In this document: in pieces, positions 12,564 to 24,900 of the stretch
Position numbering within the stretch: the first letter of the stretch is position 1
Layout: each line of letters opens with the position of its first letter
Source: Apostichopus japonicus
Taxonomy: Eukaryota; Echinodermata; Holothuroidea; Aspidochirotida; Stichopodidae
Reading direction: 5' to 3'
Assembly (NCBI RefSeq): GCF_037975245.1
Contig: NC_092568.1
Span: 5,153,501 to 5,217,500 of the forward strand
DNA length: 64,000 nucleotides
Notes under the pieces: model-generated
The model's input: the letters and a program-made list of their open reading frames with translations, nothing else
Told to the model about the DNA's origin: nothing
Databases searched by the model: none
Made by a program: the position numbers and the translations under genes

Positions 12564-13157
12564 ATGAATACTATGAGGGTGCATATATGTACTATATCAA
12601 TACCGTGGGCTCAATAATACATCTTGTTGTTATAGGGCCAATGAAGCCTACAGTCAACTATTTTTGCTTTATAAAGACGCTTTATTTGAAAAGATCGCAC
12701 TGCGTGTATGGTAGGCGAGAAATGAAGCTAAAAAAGAGCCGTACATTAATGAAGATGCATAAATGTAGGCATGAAAATATTCTTATCCCTGGCATTTGGT
12801 GGGGGGGGGGGGATATGGTGCATTACATCCCCTCCACCCATTTTCATGGGGGGATATATCCCCCCTCCACCCAGGATCGCCGCCCATGGCCATATGTGAT
12901 CCATTTTTCGACCTTAATAATAAGCAACATTTCCAGTAAATATGGACACAAAATGCACAATTTAGTATGGCTGGCATGTCATTGGCATGTTAGTGTTTAT
13001 AGTGATAATACAAACACAATTACCATCTATGTTTCTAAAACTATTTTGCCGCCGAACTTCGCCAGAACCTTTTTTTGGCAAACAAAAAATAAAGCATACG
13101 GGAGGGGGGGGGGGGTTGAGCGATCACCGACATCTCACATAAAGGTCGTCATCAATT

Positions 13158-13183
13158 GTTTTTTTTTTTTTTTTTTTTTTTTT
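13158..13183 (+). repeat. Poly-T tract
   Basis: A near-uninterrupted run of T inside the outer hAT element, close to its 3' end. Confidence 0.9.
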
Positions 13184-13247
13184 GGTGACGGCCAATAGGG
13201 GGGGCGCGCGCCTGTTGCGCCCCCCCCTGGATACGCCCATGTTACCC

Positions 13248-15237
13248 TATAGTCAACACTCCTTTATAGAAATTTATACAGGAAGACAGTTTTCGACCAC
13301 TGTTTGATGTGCTCGGGTTACAAGTTTGTTTGGAGTGCAAAACTTATACGAAATAGTGTATCCCCAATTCTGTGGTCATACCGTAGCTGAGACCCATTTT
13401 TCTTTCAGTTTAGCTGTTACGACTTTCTCTGTAACTTACGGCAGTGCAGACTACCGTCTAATAAAATGGTAGGTTTCTACAAAGGCTACAGGCTAATGAC
13501 AGTTTGACTAAATCAAACAAACAACATTACAAAAAGTATCTTACAGAATCGATGGAACTAGTTCATAATAATAAAAGGTGCACCAGACTGCAGTCAAACA
13601 ACAGTTAAAGAATGGCTACACATCATGGGTGGCATGTCATTCTACTTTGACGAGGATCCTACAGGTGGAGATCGGAGTGTGGTGGTCCCCCTGCCCCTGT
13701 CAACCAGAACACCATAGCGACCTTGCGTGTACACCTATAACTGAGAAACATATATTACATAGGCTATAAATATGTATCAGGATCTGAACCATTTTCGGGT
13801 CCAATTCTGGGAGCGTACATGGTTGAGTAGGCTTCAACGGCCCCAAGACCAATGATCTTCTCTTGTTTAAAATTCAGGGACCCGACCTTCTGAATGGCGG
13901 GAAAACGGGCCCTATATCTGCCTGATCATTTCATACAATTTGGATTGAGAGAAAGCAGCAATTAATTCAGTGATACCCGGAAAAAAATACATTGCATATA
14001 TATGATCTTGAGCATTACAAGTAGAAATATATTAGATATCCCCAGGGTTGTCGAAGAAATCATCGGGGTGCATGAGACCAGAAAGGGAAATAGATATTGA
14101 TTTGAGCGATGCACTTCGGAGCCGGTAATGGCGCATTAAACGAGGCTGAGCTTTTATGCTTTGCAGTAATATTCGTTTTCTCTTGCAGTAGTTTTTAAGC
14201 ACAAATGTATATATACGCATGTCATAGATAAAGCCTTGTATGGAAAATTACTTTGAACCTGATTGGAGTTAAGTAAGCCGCGCAGGCTTTCATGTACTTC
14301 ATGTTGTTCTCTTAGGCTTAGTGAATTTCAAGAACAAACTATACTCCGGCCTGCGTACATTTGATATATAAGCTACTCTTAAATTTCTTTGACTTTAATG
14401 TCTTTCTTTTAATGCAGGTATATAGCCCCCCCCCCTCCCTACCGTTCGTACACCGCTGATTACTTTATTTGGAAAGGGAAGGTCCATATGATTGGGGGAA
14501 GGGGGGGGGGCTCTGTAAGTTAAAGACAATTCAGCCTCTCTTGTTTTTTATGAAGAAAAAACCTTACCGCCGGTTGCAAAGGCTTATCTTGTACGATGAT
14601 TTGATGTGTCTATAATTAGGCTATATAGTTTGCACCATTTCTGTGGTTGATATTTCCAATAGAATTTATAATTAAGTTTATAGGTTATAAAAGTAAAATT
14701 GGGATAAATGTGACCAAACGGGTAGTTTTGTTTTTCTGAAAAGAAACACATTTATTTTTATCTTTAATTTGGCAATTTGGGTAGTAGACTGGGAATCGAG
14801 GGGATAAACTGGTCCGATAGTGGGCCATATAATGGGCTGGAGGGTACCGCCCTCACCCCTCAGTACGTTAATTAAATCAGGTCATAATAGGCCAACCAGG
14901 GAGCTGCTCCATTCTAGTCCGACAATATACTAAAGACAAGTCGTAACGTGAGCTTACTTGTGAATACCTATTGCAAACCCGTGTCTTGTACTTCCTTGTA
15001 AGTATACAATGTGTATATATGTAAATTATCATTCTGAATAGGATAGCGAGAGCAAATATTAGCAGTTGTAACTTGCAATGAACTTCACAATTGTGAGGGC
15101 ACTATTCTCATCTTTTCATGACTTTCTTCTAAGCATTTCTCTCCGCCACAGTCATGACTGAAGATATAATACTCTAGAGTCCCCATAATCTGAACAGAAT
15201 TGTTTTGGAACAGTCCTCCGTATACGGGAAACCACAC
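13248..15237. other. Intergenic upstream of SRF
   Basis: No gene seen. C- and G-runs near 14428-14440 and 14500-14510 resemble worn transposon ends, but I could not pair them. Confidence 0.4.
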
Positions 15238-15238
15238 C

Positions 15239-15248
15239 CCTTATAAGG
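15239..15248. promoter_or_regulatory. CArG box 1 upstream of SRF
   Basis: CCTTATAAGG is a perfect CC(A/T)6GG element, the DNA site bound by SRF dimers. It lies about 400 bp before the SRF ATG and 14 bp before a second such site. Vertebrate SRF promoters also use CArG boxes for autoregulation (established). A GGGAAAC word precedes it, and GGAAA on the minus strand follows at about 15280; either could be an ETS-factor contact. Confidence 0.75.
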
Positions 15249-15261
15249 TCTTTCGCTGACG

Positions 15262-15271
15262 CCATATTTGG
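15262..15271. promoter_or_regulatory. CArG box 2 upstream of SRF
   Basis: CCATATTTGG is a second perfect CC(A/T)6GG site, centred 23 bp from the first. Confidence 0.75.
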
Positions 15272-15551
15272 TCATGTCATTTCCTTTCTGGCGTTACTGA
15301 GCCACTTCACCCAAAATAATTTGTACGATAATTACTCCGCATTCTTATTGCTCTCAACCTTCTTCTTTATTCAGAGATATATCGAGCTCACACTTAACAC
15401 GAAAATCAAAATATTCTTCTCGATTGATGAATGTCTACAATATGTCTATAATAAAGCAAATTTGGAACAAAACGCAAAAAAACTATTTTATCTTCGTGTA
15501 TATATATTAAGTTACAAGGCATTGCCATATGAAGAAGGAGGAAGTCTGCTT

Positions 15552-15635
15552 ATGGAAGTTGAAATTGGTGCGGGCAAAATAAAAACATTTAGTTCTCATT
15601 CGCATGCTGCTGCTAACTTCTTTCGGACTCACTGA
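15552..15635 (+). other. Possible short uORF in SRF leader
   Basis: An ATG at 15552 opens 27 codons and ends with TGA at 15633-15635, 11 nt before the SRF ATG. It matters only if transcription starts upstream of it. The frame stays open further upstream without another ATG. Confidence 0.3.
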
Positions 15636-15646
15636 TAAAGCGAAAC

Positions 15647-15961
15647 ATGTCAGCAGCTAAGTATATGATGGCTCATGGAGGAGTAGAAAATGGAAACGTT
15701 GAAACCAAATATTCTCAAGCGAACCTAAATGTTCGATCCGGAGCAGTTTTGCACAGTGAAATGCAGTTGGATAAAGATGTAGCTAACGGTGCAGAGAGTC
15801 ACAGTCCAACGGGGGTTTCCCCGTATGAACACAACGATGGACCTCCTGCAAAGAAACAGAAGAAAACCAAAGGCAGGGTCAAGATTAAAATGGAGTTTAT
15901 TGATAACAAACTTCGCCGATACACCACTTTCAGCAAACGCAAGACTGGTATCATGAAGAAG
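15647..15961 (+). CDS. SRF: SRF exon 1, N-terminus and first part of MADS box
   Basis: A 315-nt exon from ATG (context GAAACATGT) to donor AAG|GTTAAT, phase 0. It encodes a variable N-terminus, the basic KKQKKTKG stretch, and DNA-contacting MADS residues through KRKTGIMKK. Confidence 0.93.
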
Positions 15962-18900
15962 GTTAATATTTCATATTCATGCACTTATTCCCCACGTTAG
16001 GCTATGCCAGCCTAGGTCTAACACTGCGCCTAGCCAGTGGCAGTATATGATTATGTTGGGACTAGACTAGGCCTATCCTACTTTCCTAGGAAACAAGGAA
16101 TGCACATACTCACAGCTAGGTTTAAATGTAGACTGTATGTATAACATAGACGTAACGTTGGGAATCTCAGTAGGTGTAAGAGTCGAAAGTATAGAGTTTC
16201 ATTTTTAGCAGATCTACCTGTTATTTGTTAATGTTTGTTATCGGCTTAGGCCAAAGCTACCTTTTTTAGCTGGTTTTGGGCAACATGATATATTTATTCA
16301 TGATGTAGGCCTATGGTAACTTAACTTTGATGGCCCCTAACTTTGCTCACTGTAGTACATATTTGACTGCACTGACAGATATTGCGAATTTGCCGTGTGT
16401 GACAGTAAAATTGTAACCCCCTGTTCAAACAAAATTTATTCCCCACAACCTAAACGAAGACGACTAAAATGTATACAGAGCAAGAACGAGACATCAAGTC
16501 TGTATTCCCATGCACTTCCAGAATGATTCCACCCACAAACCAAAATGATACGATAAAATTAAATCAATTTGTGAAGTTTTCCTTGCTTTGACTGTTCTGA
16601 CGCAAGCACTTCACAAGTTTCAATCTATTTCATTCGGATGGTATTTGATCAATTGGTCAAATCACACAGAACGTGAAAGATGAAACTAGTCTACAAAATA
16701 AAATCAAAGAGATAATCATTATGTTTATCCTTGAAACAGTTGTATTCTTACAATAACAAATTTACTGTAACATACCAAGGCACACATCAAATTTCAAATT
16801 CCAATATTGTCAGGTGTATTGAGTTTTTAAGTTTGACTTCGTGCTACAATGACCCCAGAACTGTTACAGTTCAAATATTCAACGGTAATTAAAATAAACA
16901 GTAGTACAGTAAACATGCTGTTGACAAAAACTTTGTAATCATGGGCTTGGTATGGTGATGGTCTGCACAAAGTTGCTTGACATCTTGGGAATAAAGTTGA
17001 TGGTTAAAAAAACAACCTGAGTGAAGCCCTCAACTAAAAAGGCATTTTTACTTTCTGGTCATTTGCCCACCACATTTAGTGACCATGAGTTACATTGGGA
17101 GACCCATTATGATGACAGTAGGAGAAAGCTTAAAATGGGATTTGTGCACAAGATAGCTTACCCCTTGGCGATTGCATCTCCTCTGACTACTTGAGCAGTA
17201 ATATGAGAAGTCAGTTTATATTCCTATGTTATATTCACAGGTTTTATTCCCTAATATCCTCTAACTTCCTAATTCAAATAACAAGTATATATAATTTTTT
17301 CATAGTGAATGTTATTTGATAAAATGTTGACACAGAGTGGGCCAGTCATGATCCTCAATAAAGAAGACAAAGCAGATTCTTGGTTGTATGTAGATAAAAT
17401 ACCAATTTAATAACTATTTTGTACCCTTATCATGGTTAATACAAACAGCACTGAATGGCTCCTAAGCTGAACTTTAATGTTCATTTTCTCCATTAATATG
17501 CTCATAAATTTATGATTTGTGTTCAACCTCTCTCTCTCTTCACCCCTCCCCCCCCCCATATCCCTCCCTTCACCTCCAAGGACAGCTATTTTTTATTTTT
17601 TGGAAAGTTGTTAAACTATGTGTACAGTGGTGCCAACTTTATGGTGATAAATGTTCACATGGTACATGTCTGTTCACTTCTGTGCAACATATTGGAATAG
17701 ACACTGGACACTGAAAATTCTTCCAGTGAAACTAGAATCATATCCTTCAAGTTTCAGACTTGTAGAAATTACAATATATATAAATCTATAAGCTCTGATA
17801 ATTCTTTAAATAAAATATGTGTACTTGTCAAAGTTTTCATTGCTTATTTAAGATTTATATTGATTGTAAGCTATTGCTGTGATTAGTTAGCTCTGGTGAC
17901 AATATGATAATTTTTGGTGTACGGTAAGTTGTTTTTTTCTCTCGAAATTACAGCTTATAGAAAAGTCAACAATGGTTGTCAGATACTGTTTAAACTTAAC
18001 ATACTGGTAAATGCAGTTCTGCATGTGAAATATAATGTTTTTGTTGTTTTTGTTTTTTTTATTTTTATCTCAATACATTACATGTATAGAGATATTGTAA
18101 CAGTAAGTGGGACTCTCTCCTCTCTTAAAAATTTTTCAGCGTCTTCATATAAAGTTCTTTTTCTCTGGAATTTTCAGAGCAAGCATATATCATATAGGCC
18201 AACAAAAGTTACCATTTTTTATTCGAGAATTTTATCTCATTCTATGACTTCTTCACCGATTTATGTCCAAATCGGGCCAATTTGGTCTGAAATCCAGTTT
18301 AAACAACCCATTTTTGCACACGCTCCAAAACTTATGTTTTATGAAAGAGAATAGAATAGAATTGTCTGTCAACAGTGGTATCGTCTAAGATAGGGTCCTA
18401 TGTATTATATATTTTATTAACATTTTAAACTTTCATTAGTTGTTTACAGGTAGGTATTAATAAGAATTTTACCAGCTGTATATGACATTTTATGGCTTTT
18501 ATTTGCTTTATTTGATGTTTAAATGATTTTTCTTTCTTAAAACAACACTGAGCTGCCGCCCCTACTTTTAGTAAAAAGGTCCGTTTTTGATGATTAAGCT
18601 CCGCCCCCAAGTCTGTTTTGTAGCAGATTGGCTATGACTCATGGCAGCTACATGTTAGATATACGAAAATGGCTACCCTCGCGACCAATTTTTGTATTGT
18701 AGTTAGGTACGCCAGGTGTAGTGTATTGCATGCTAATTACATATAAGTGCATTTTATATCAGGCCTTCGTTTTTGTAACCTCCATTTAAGGATAGTACTG
18801 GTGTTCAGGTAGCTTTTCAGAGCAAGGGCCATGATAAGTTTGTTTGATTGCCCTTCATGTATTTTGTATAATTACGTATACACATTCTTGTATTTCTGAA

Positions 18901-21900
18901 GGCTACTTACTGTAGGCCTAGTGCATTTAAAACAATATATATATAGGCCTAGCCTAGGCCCCCTAGGTCTATTAGGCTTTCAGTGATAGCCACATTAGCA
19001 TTGTACTGGTGTTTAGACAGCTCTTCCTAGGAAGGACCAGGGTAAGTTTGTTGATGGGTACGTATAAAAGAGGAGCCGGCCATAGCATCACAACTTTTAT
19101 AAGACTATACAAATTGTATAAGGTTATGTTTTATTTATAAGGATATAAGATGTATAAGGTTATAAGAAGTATGTTTAGCTTTCTTTTGAACCTGTAATGT
19201 TTGACATCAAATGTACAAAGAATTAAAATAAAATAACAAAATGGAGAGGAACTGAGGTGGCTATTAGGGGAGGAAGAGGCCACCCATCACTTGCATATAA
19301 AAACTTGTAATCTTCTTTTACATTATTTTTCCAAGTCATAAATCCATGAAATCTTCATGTCAGAAAACTTGAGATGGAAAAACGTGGGTTGTTTTGATAT
19401 CTAGAAGTGGACACAGTTTTGATGGTAGTCACCACTGCAGTCTACAGTATCATACAGTAGGTCAATAGGCCTAGCTCTCAAGGCAGGCATCAAGAATCTG
19501 GTCGAGTTGTTCGCCTCTTCTTATTTGGCCGTTGTCATTGACGTCAAACTATATGACCAAAAAGTCCAACAGAGACTGACCCAAGATGAAGGATACCACA
19601 TAAAAAACAAGTTCTTAAATATTCTATGACATTACTAAACCTTGCAACGTCGTTCTTTCGACTAACAGGCAATGAGCGCTAAAGGCAAGACTAGCAGGAT
19701 AAAGTGTAACCTGCAGAGACTATTCGTGGCAAAGTAGCAAAAATGCAAGTTATATATTTGTTGTACCATGATTGATAATTGTAGAGACAGAGCAAAGATT
19801 TGAAATTAGGAATCAAAATTAAAACTTCCAGTATTGAGATACTGCGTCATTGATGCTCTTGTTGTTATTCTTTACTGTACCACATCTCCCAAATTATGGA
19901 AAGAAACATGAAATAGAAGAAGAAAAGAAAGGAGGTAATAAAACACCAAAAAGCAGAAAAAAGCAAGAACATTGTGGTGTAGAGTCATATTGTGTCTGTT
20001 TCATTTGCTGAGGTAGTTGTTTCCAAGGAATCTGAAGTCACTTAGAACAAGCATAAAACACACAAGGATTTTATATTCATCTGAAAATACAACCTAAATT
20101 AGTTTGAATAATTTCTTTTCTGGTGTTTCTCACTATTTCCTACCTTCATCTGGCATATAATGCTTGACTAAGGTAAAGTGCAGACCCTACGACATAGCCT
20201 CTGACATACTGTAAGCACTGTTGTTCTTGTTCAACTGATTTATGAATATCATTTCCCTTTAAGTGATCATATAAATACATTAATCTACTTATGTTGCATA
20301 TTAATCCCCCATTGTTTCATGGATAAGTTTTAATAGATTGCTAAATGAAATCCTCCCGAAGGTAACACATTCTAGGGCGCTACCTAAGATGCCTTGTTTC
20401 TTAAAGTATCGTTCACTGCTCAGTCGAGTATGATCGGTCTGCGGAGCTGCTTGTAATTCACAAGAAGCAAATTAATTGACAGGCTTTGACATGTTTGTGT
20501 GGTATATGAGATGTAAGACATGATCTGAGTGGTCATGAACCAGTTTGGCTGGCCAGGATTGGATTTTATGAGATAATTACCTTCTCTCTTTAATCTTTGT
20601 TTGAAGTAATCATGGAAGGTATTTTTCTTCAGGTTTGATTTAATTGGTGCAATGACCTCTGTACTTATTGCAAATTGCAGGAGACTAATACTGCAATCAA
20701 TCTTAGATTCGGATCTGAATGGCTATAGAACCGCATGTCAATAATTTGCTCCTCTTGAAAGCAGTAAAATACAAGCAAATGTCCAGCGTCCGAGGGCGAG
20801 ATTTCCCCCTCTTTCACACAACACTTACTACATAGCAAGTTGGTTGGGAGGCAATTGTTTTCTGTGATAAGATGAGCTTGTGTAGAAAATGCTATATGTG
20901 AAGATTAATTGCCAGTTATCCAATATTGATGACATTTACATAGGAAAATGGTTTACTGTTCATTCCCATCATCTTCTTGATCAAATGACACATAAAGACA
21001 ATCTGCTTTTCATGCCTGAAAACAAATTCTATAATACCAAAGTAACTTGTGTACTTTACAAATAATTAAAGTATTTATTTAGCACTCAAAACCAACATGT
21101 AAATGAACAGGAGACAATACATATTACAGTAAATCTAACATTACAGTAGTACCACAAAAGATTCAATCAGTTTCAAGAAGCTCAAAAATTTGTAAACTTT
21201 GTAACGTGTGTACGGTATGCCTTTTTATATTGAGCCATTGACATGCACCGACACACAACATTTCCCAGTCGTACAGTTTGTAAAGAAGACTGCACAATCA
21301 AACGTTTCAGCCAAGTATTCACATTATTTAGGGACAATATTGCTCAGAATCCTATTTGTCAGTAAACATAGTGCACATGGGCATGGATGCTCCTACCCAT
21401 AGACTTACTTATTAGTGTTGTTGGACATATCAGAATTCAATGTATACAGTTGTGCCTTTAAAACTTGAGAATTATCGATGCATCATCACAGGCAATGCGT
21501 GGTTAGTGTCTTTAAACTTAGCAAATAGATTGTCTACCCTTAAAAGTTTATAAATAGAATATAGTTGATCACTGTTTTGAAGCAATTGTCCAGACAGCCC
21601 AAATGATTTCTCAGGCCTCTATTTGCAGAGTCCTGTTTCAAAAGAAGGGGGAAACATCCGCCCCCCACCCGCCGTTCTAGCTATATTGCAGTGTAACCGT
21701 AGGTTGGGTATATGGACGCAGGGTGAATCTGTGTCATCACAACAATTTTTGTTCCCATTTGAAAGTTTCTGAGATTGAGGTTAGTTTCCATGGTAATTTT
21801 CTCTAAACCTGAAATGAAGGGGGTACCTGTACAATATGCTTTTGTGAAATGTTCTTGCAATATAAATATGTCAAACCTCAGGCCTATTCTTGTAACACAA

Positions 21901-24900
21901 TTTACTGGAGGAAGAAAAGGATGTGGTATTTGGGTAATTAGTGTAACATTATCATTTGATTAATTGACATCCCGAGGGTTTTTGTCTTTATGCATCCTTG
22001 CTACAGGCGTATGAATTATCAACACTGACTGGCACTCAGGTCATGCTGTTAGTCGCCAGCGAAACTGGTCATGTTTACACGTTTGCTACTCGGAAACTGC
22101 AGCCTATGATCACAAGTGAGAGTGGAAAAGCTCTCATTCAGACCTGCCTGAACTCTCCAGATTTACCCGGTGAGAACCAGTCTCGGAGAAGTCCAGACCA
22201 GAGGATGTGTGCCACCGGGTTTGAGGAGACCGAGCTGTCCTACTCTGTGTCAGAAGAAGACGAAAAGGTAGGTGACCGATTCAAGATGGTCAAGAAAACT
22301 GAACGAAAGTTCTAGAGATTGTAGTATTACTGGCACCGTGTCTCGGACAAAATACTTGTTTCTGAATAAAGTGTTCTGAAGTGAGGCATAATTAGGTCAG
22401 TATCCTCGAAAAACATGGTAATAACCAAACCTTTCATCGGTCCTTGTAATTCCAATGGTGACTTCATGTAAAAGAGCCAATCAATTTCTTTCCGTTTACA
22501 TTCAGTCACAGATTTGAAGTTAGAAGCAATTAAATCATTTTAGGTCTTTGAGAGAATGTGTATGAAGATTGAAACAGAGAATCCTGCAAAATTATCACGA
22601 ATTGAGTTTTTGTGATTCTTAAAATGTAAGCGGAACTGAGAGCCTGTTTTACCTACTTAATTGCCCTCTTTACAAAAAACACAGTGGAATATGTAAATTT
22701 ATGACATTGTTAGAATCACATCACCGGCATCAACAAAGACTTGGGACCCCTAAACAACTACCACTTCCACAAACATATGTAATCCGTTCTTCCTATTCTT
22801 TGCTCTTTATATCCGCTTCCTGTAAAGTCATAGTTTATTTGGTTCTAGTTCCATCAGTGCCACTCACACTAACATATCTAGCGTCATACTCTCATTGTGT
22901 TACATTTTGTGCTTTGATTCCACTGCCACGTATTGCTGAGGAACATCCCAGGGGGACCAAATATTCAAATTGATTTTCTAAAATAGTTCTCCTCATTTGT
23001 CAATTATGAGTCATATTTTACTTCTCCACATTTTTCAAATAATATTTACTTTTGGAGTATACATGGATTTTCTATATATAGGATGTTTATTACTGTACCA
23101 CTCCCATGTGACTGTGGTTGAACCATGGAGCAACTAATCCTACTGTACATGAATGTCTGGGTAATACAGTTGAACCCTGATACCCTCTGGGTGGTGTTGT
23201 TCAAGTTGTTTCTTATCCCTTATCATCATGCTCCGTTTCATTCACAACTTCTGTCATTTCCAGTGTGTTGTGTTGTTGCTGACCTCTCAGTAGTAAAGTC
23301 CCTGCCAGTACAGAAATTTGACCTTAGGCATGCCTCCCTTAAAACCACAAATTCCTTTTATGTCCAATGGCATTCCAAATTTGTGTCAGGAGGAGTGTGG
23401 CAGGCATCGAGTCACTGATGCACAGTTAGGACTGTAAAGCCTGTCAGAGGCTGGCTTATGACCATATTTGGAACAGAGGTCGTGTGGCTGGTTTAGATTT
23501 ATTGATAGTTGTGAACTGCCATTGTCTTCCTCGTTGTGGGCAAAATCAGGAGGGGGTGTAGGTACTAAATGGTCTTGTGGTTTTGTGGAGTAATGTTTCT
23601 TTGTTTCACAGATTTTAAGTTAAAAATCACTGAACATGTGACAATTTTTTTTTTTACAAGATAGTCCTAGGTAAAGGAGAGTAGTATTTCTATGTCAGTA
23701 ACAGCATGGAGGTAAAACTGTTTTTACCTCCATGGTTACAGTAAAAGTGGTGTCCACTAGGTGACCATGAAACTACATGTACCTTTATACATGTACTGTA
23801 TGGACAAAATTACATGTAAACTGTAGCCTTTATTTTGTTGTTTTTTGTTTGACATTTACTGATGAGAAACTCAGGAGGCCTAGAATTTTAGCCACTTGCT
23901 ATTAAAGAAAAATGTAATTACAGTACAGTGGCATTCTCTTGTATTACAGCACACAACAGTTAAATAATGCACAGGCTTATGGGAGCATCGTCAAATAGCC
24001 CAATAATATGCTGATAATACTGTAAGTAGTAATATGGATCTTCTGTAAGTGGGAACATGCCGATTCTTTGACTAACAATTGCTACCCCAATTATCATGCA
24101 TTTATAGTCTTTAATGTCTATCTGGAGCAAAAAATACAAGTGCTTATTTTTCTTCTAAATCTTTGGCTGCCATTTAATTGCTCTAGGTAGATCGCAAACC
24201 GTCATCAGACCAGCTATATCAAAGGAGTGATGATTTTATCATGGAAGGGGAAAAAAAAGCAATAAGTGTCCTCTCCAGTCCTGAGTACTAGCAAAGGTAC
24301 TCATGAATCCATAGGAAATAAGAAAATGTGTGAATAATTCAAGATATGGACAAAAAAGAAAGAAAGACAGAAATGTATTGAGTTCACTCCTCGCTTTAAT
24401 ACAAATTTGTCTCTCCACAATAACTACCATGTTCGGGACACCATGGTAACCTTTTAGCACAGTAACACACACGCAAATAAAATGTTCACCTTTGCAATCA
24501 GCTTCTCAGTAAATGCAGACATCATGACTGCTGGTAGAAAATTAATGTAAATATTCACAGTCTGAAAGACTATTATATAAGTATTTAAATCCTGCAGTTC
24601 TTCCCATGACCTCCAAATCATACAGTATGTAATGTATGCACAGTGAATTTCATCAGACTATGAGACATTGGCTTCAGGCAGAGTAGTTAACTGGAAGACA
24701 GAGCCTGTAAGTTGCATTGAATCTGACAGGATCTTGATTAAAAACATGATCTTGATTAAAACTTCATTTGTACTTTCATGAACTGAAAAGTAGAATCAGA
24801 AAGATTACAGTTTAGTTGGTACAAACAAAATGCAAGCTTTGGAATGGAGAAAGATTTCTAAACAGAAAGTTTCTAAACAGGAAGCAGAGGCAATATTCCC

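Larger units (their letters stand above)
11378..12888. mobile_element. Middle nested hAT element, 1511 bp
   Basis: Perfect 15-bp inverted ends CATGGGCGGCGATCC (11378-11392 and 12874-12888). Flanking 8-mers GTCATATG (11370-11377) and GCCATATG (12889-12896) differ at one base, an aged 8-bp duplication of hAT type. It sits inside the 11240-13241 element. Confidence 0.8.
11240..13241. mobile_element. Outer hAT-type element of a three-level nest
   Basis: Ends are CAGGGGCGTATCCAGG (11240-11255) and the complement of CATGGGCGTATCCAGG (13226-13241). Flanks share TTACCC (11234-11239, 13242-13247). hAT elements normally give 8 bp, so the duplication may have decayed. No intact transposase ORF. The 203-codon frame at 12587-13198 runs through several unrelated pieces and a poly-T, so I do not call it a gene. 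Confidence 0.75.

Noticed and set aside
12587-13198. 203-codon open frame
   Set aside because: It crosses the inner borders of nested hAT elements and a poly-T tract, and its peptide has no domain-like character.
15321-15635. 104-codon frame upstream of SRF
   Set aside because: It starts with TTG; the only in-frame ATG is at 15552, so at most a short uORF is possible.
17914-18354. 146-codon frame, similar to one at 52543-53094
   Set aside because: The shared part lies inside the dispersed repeat, the rest is unrelated flank, and no family is recognised.
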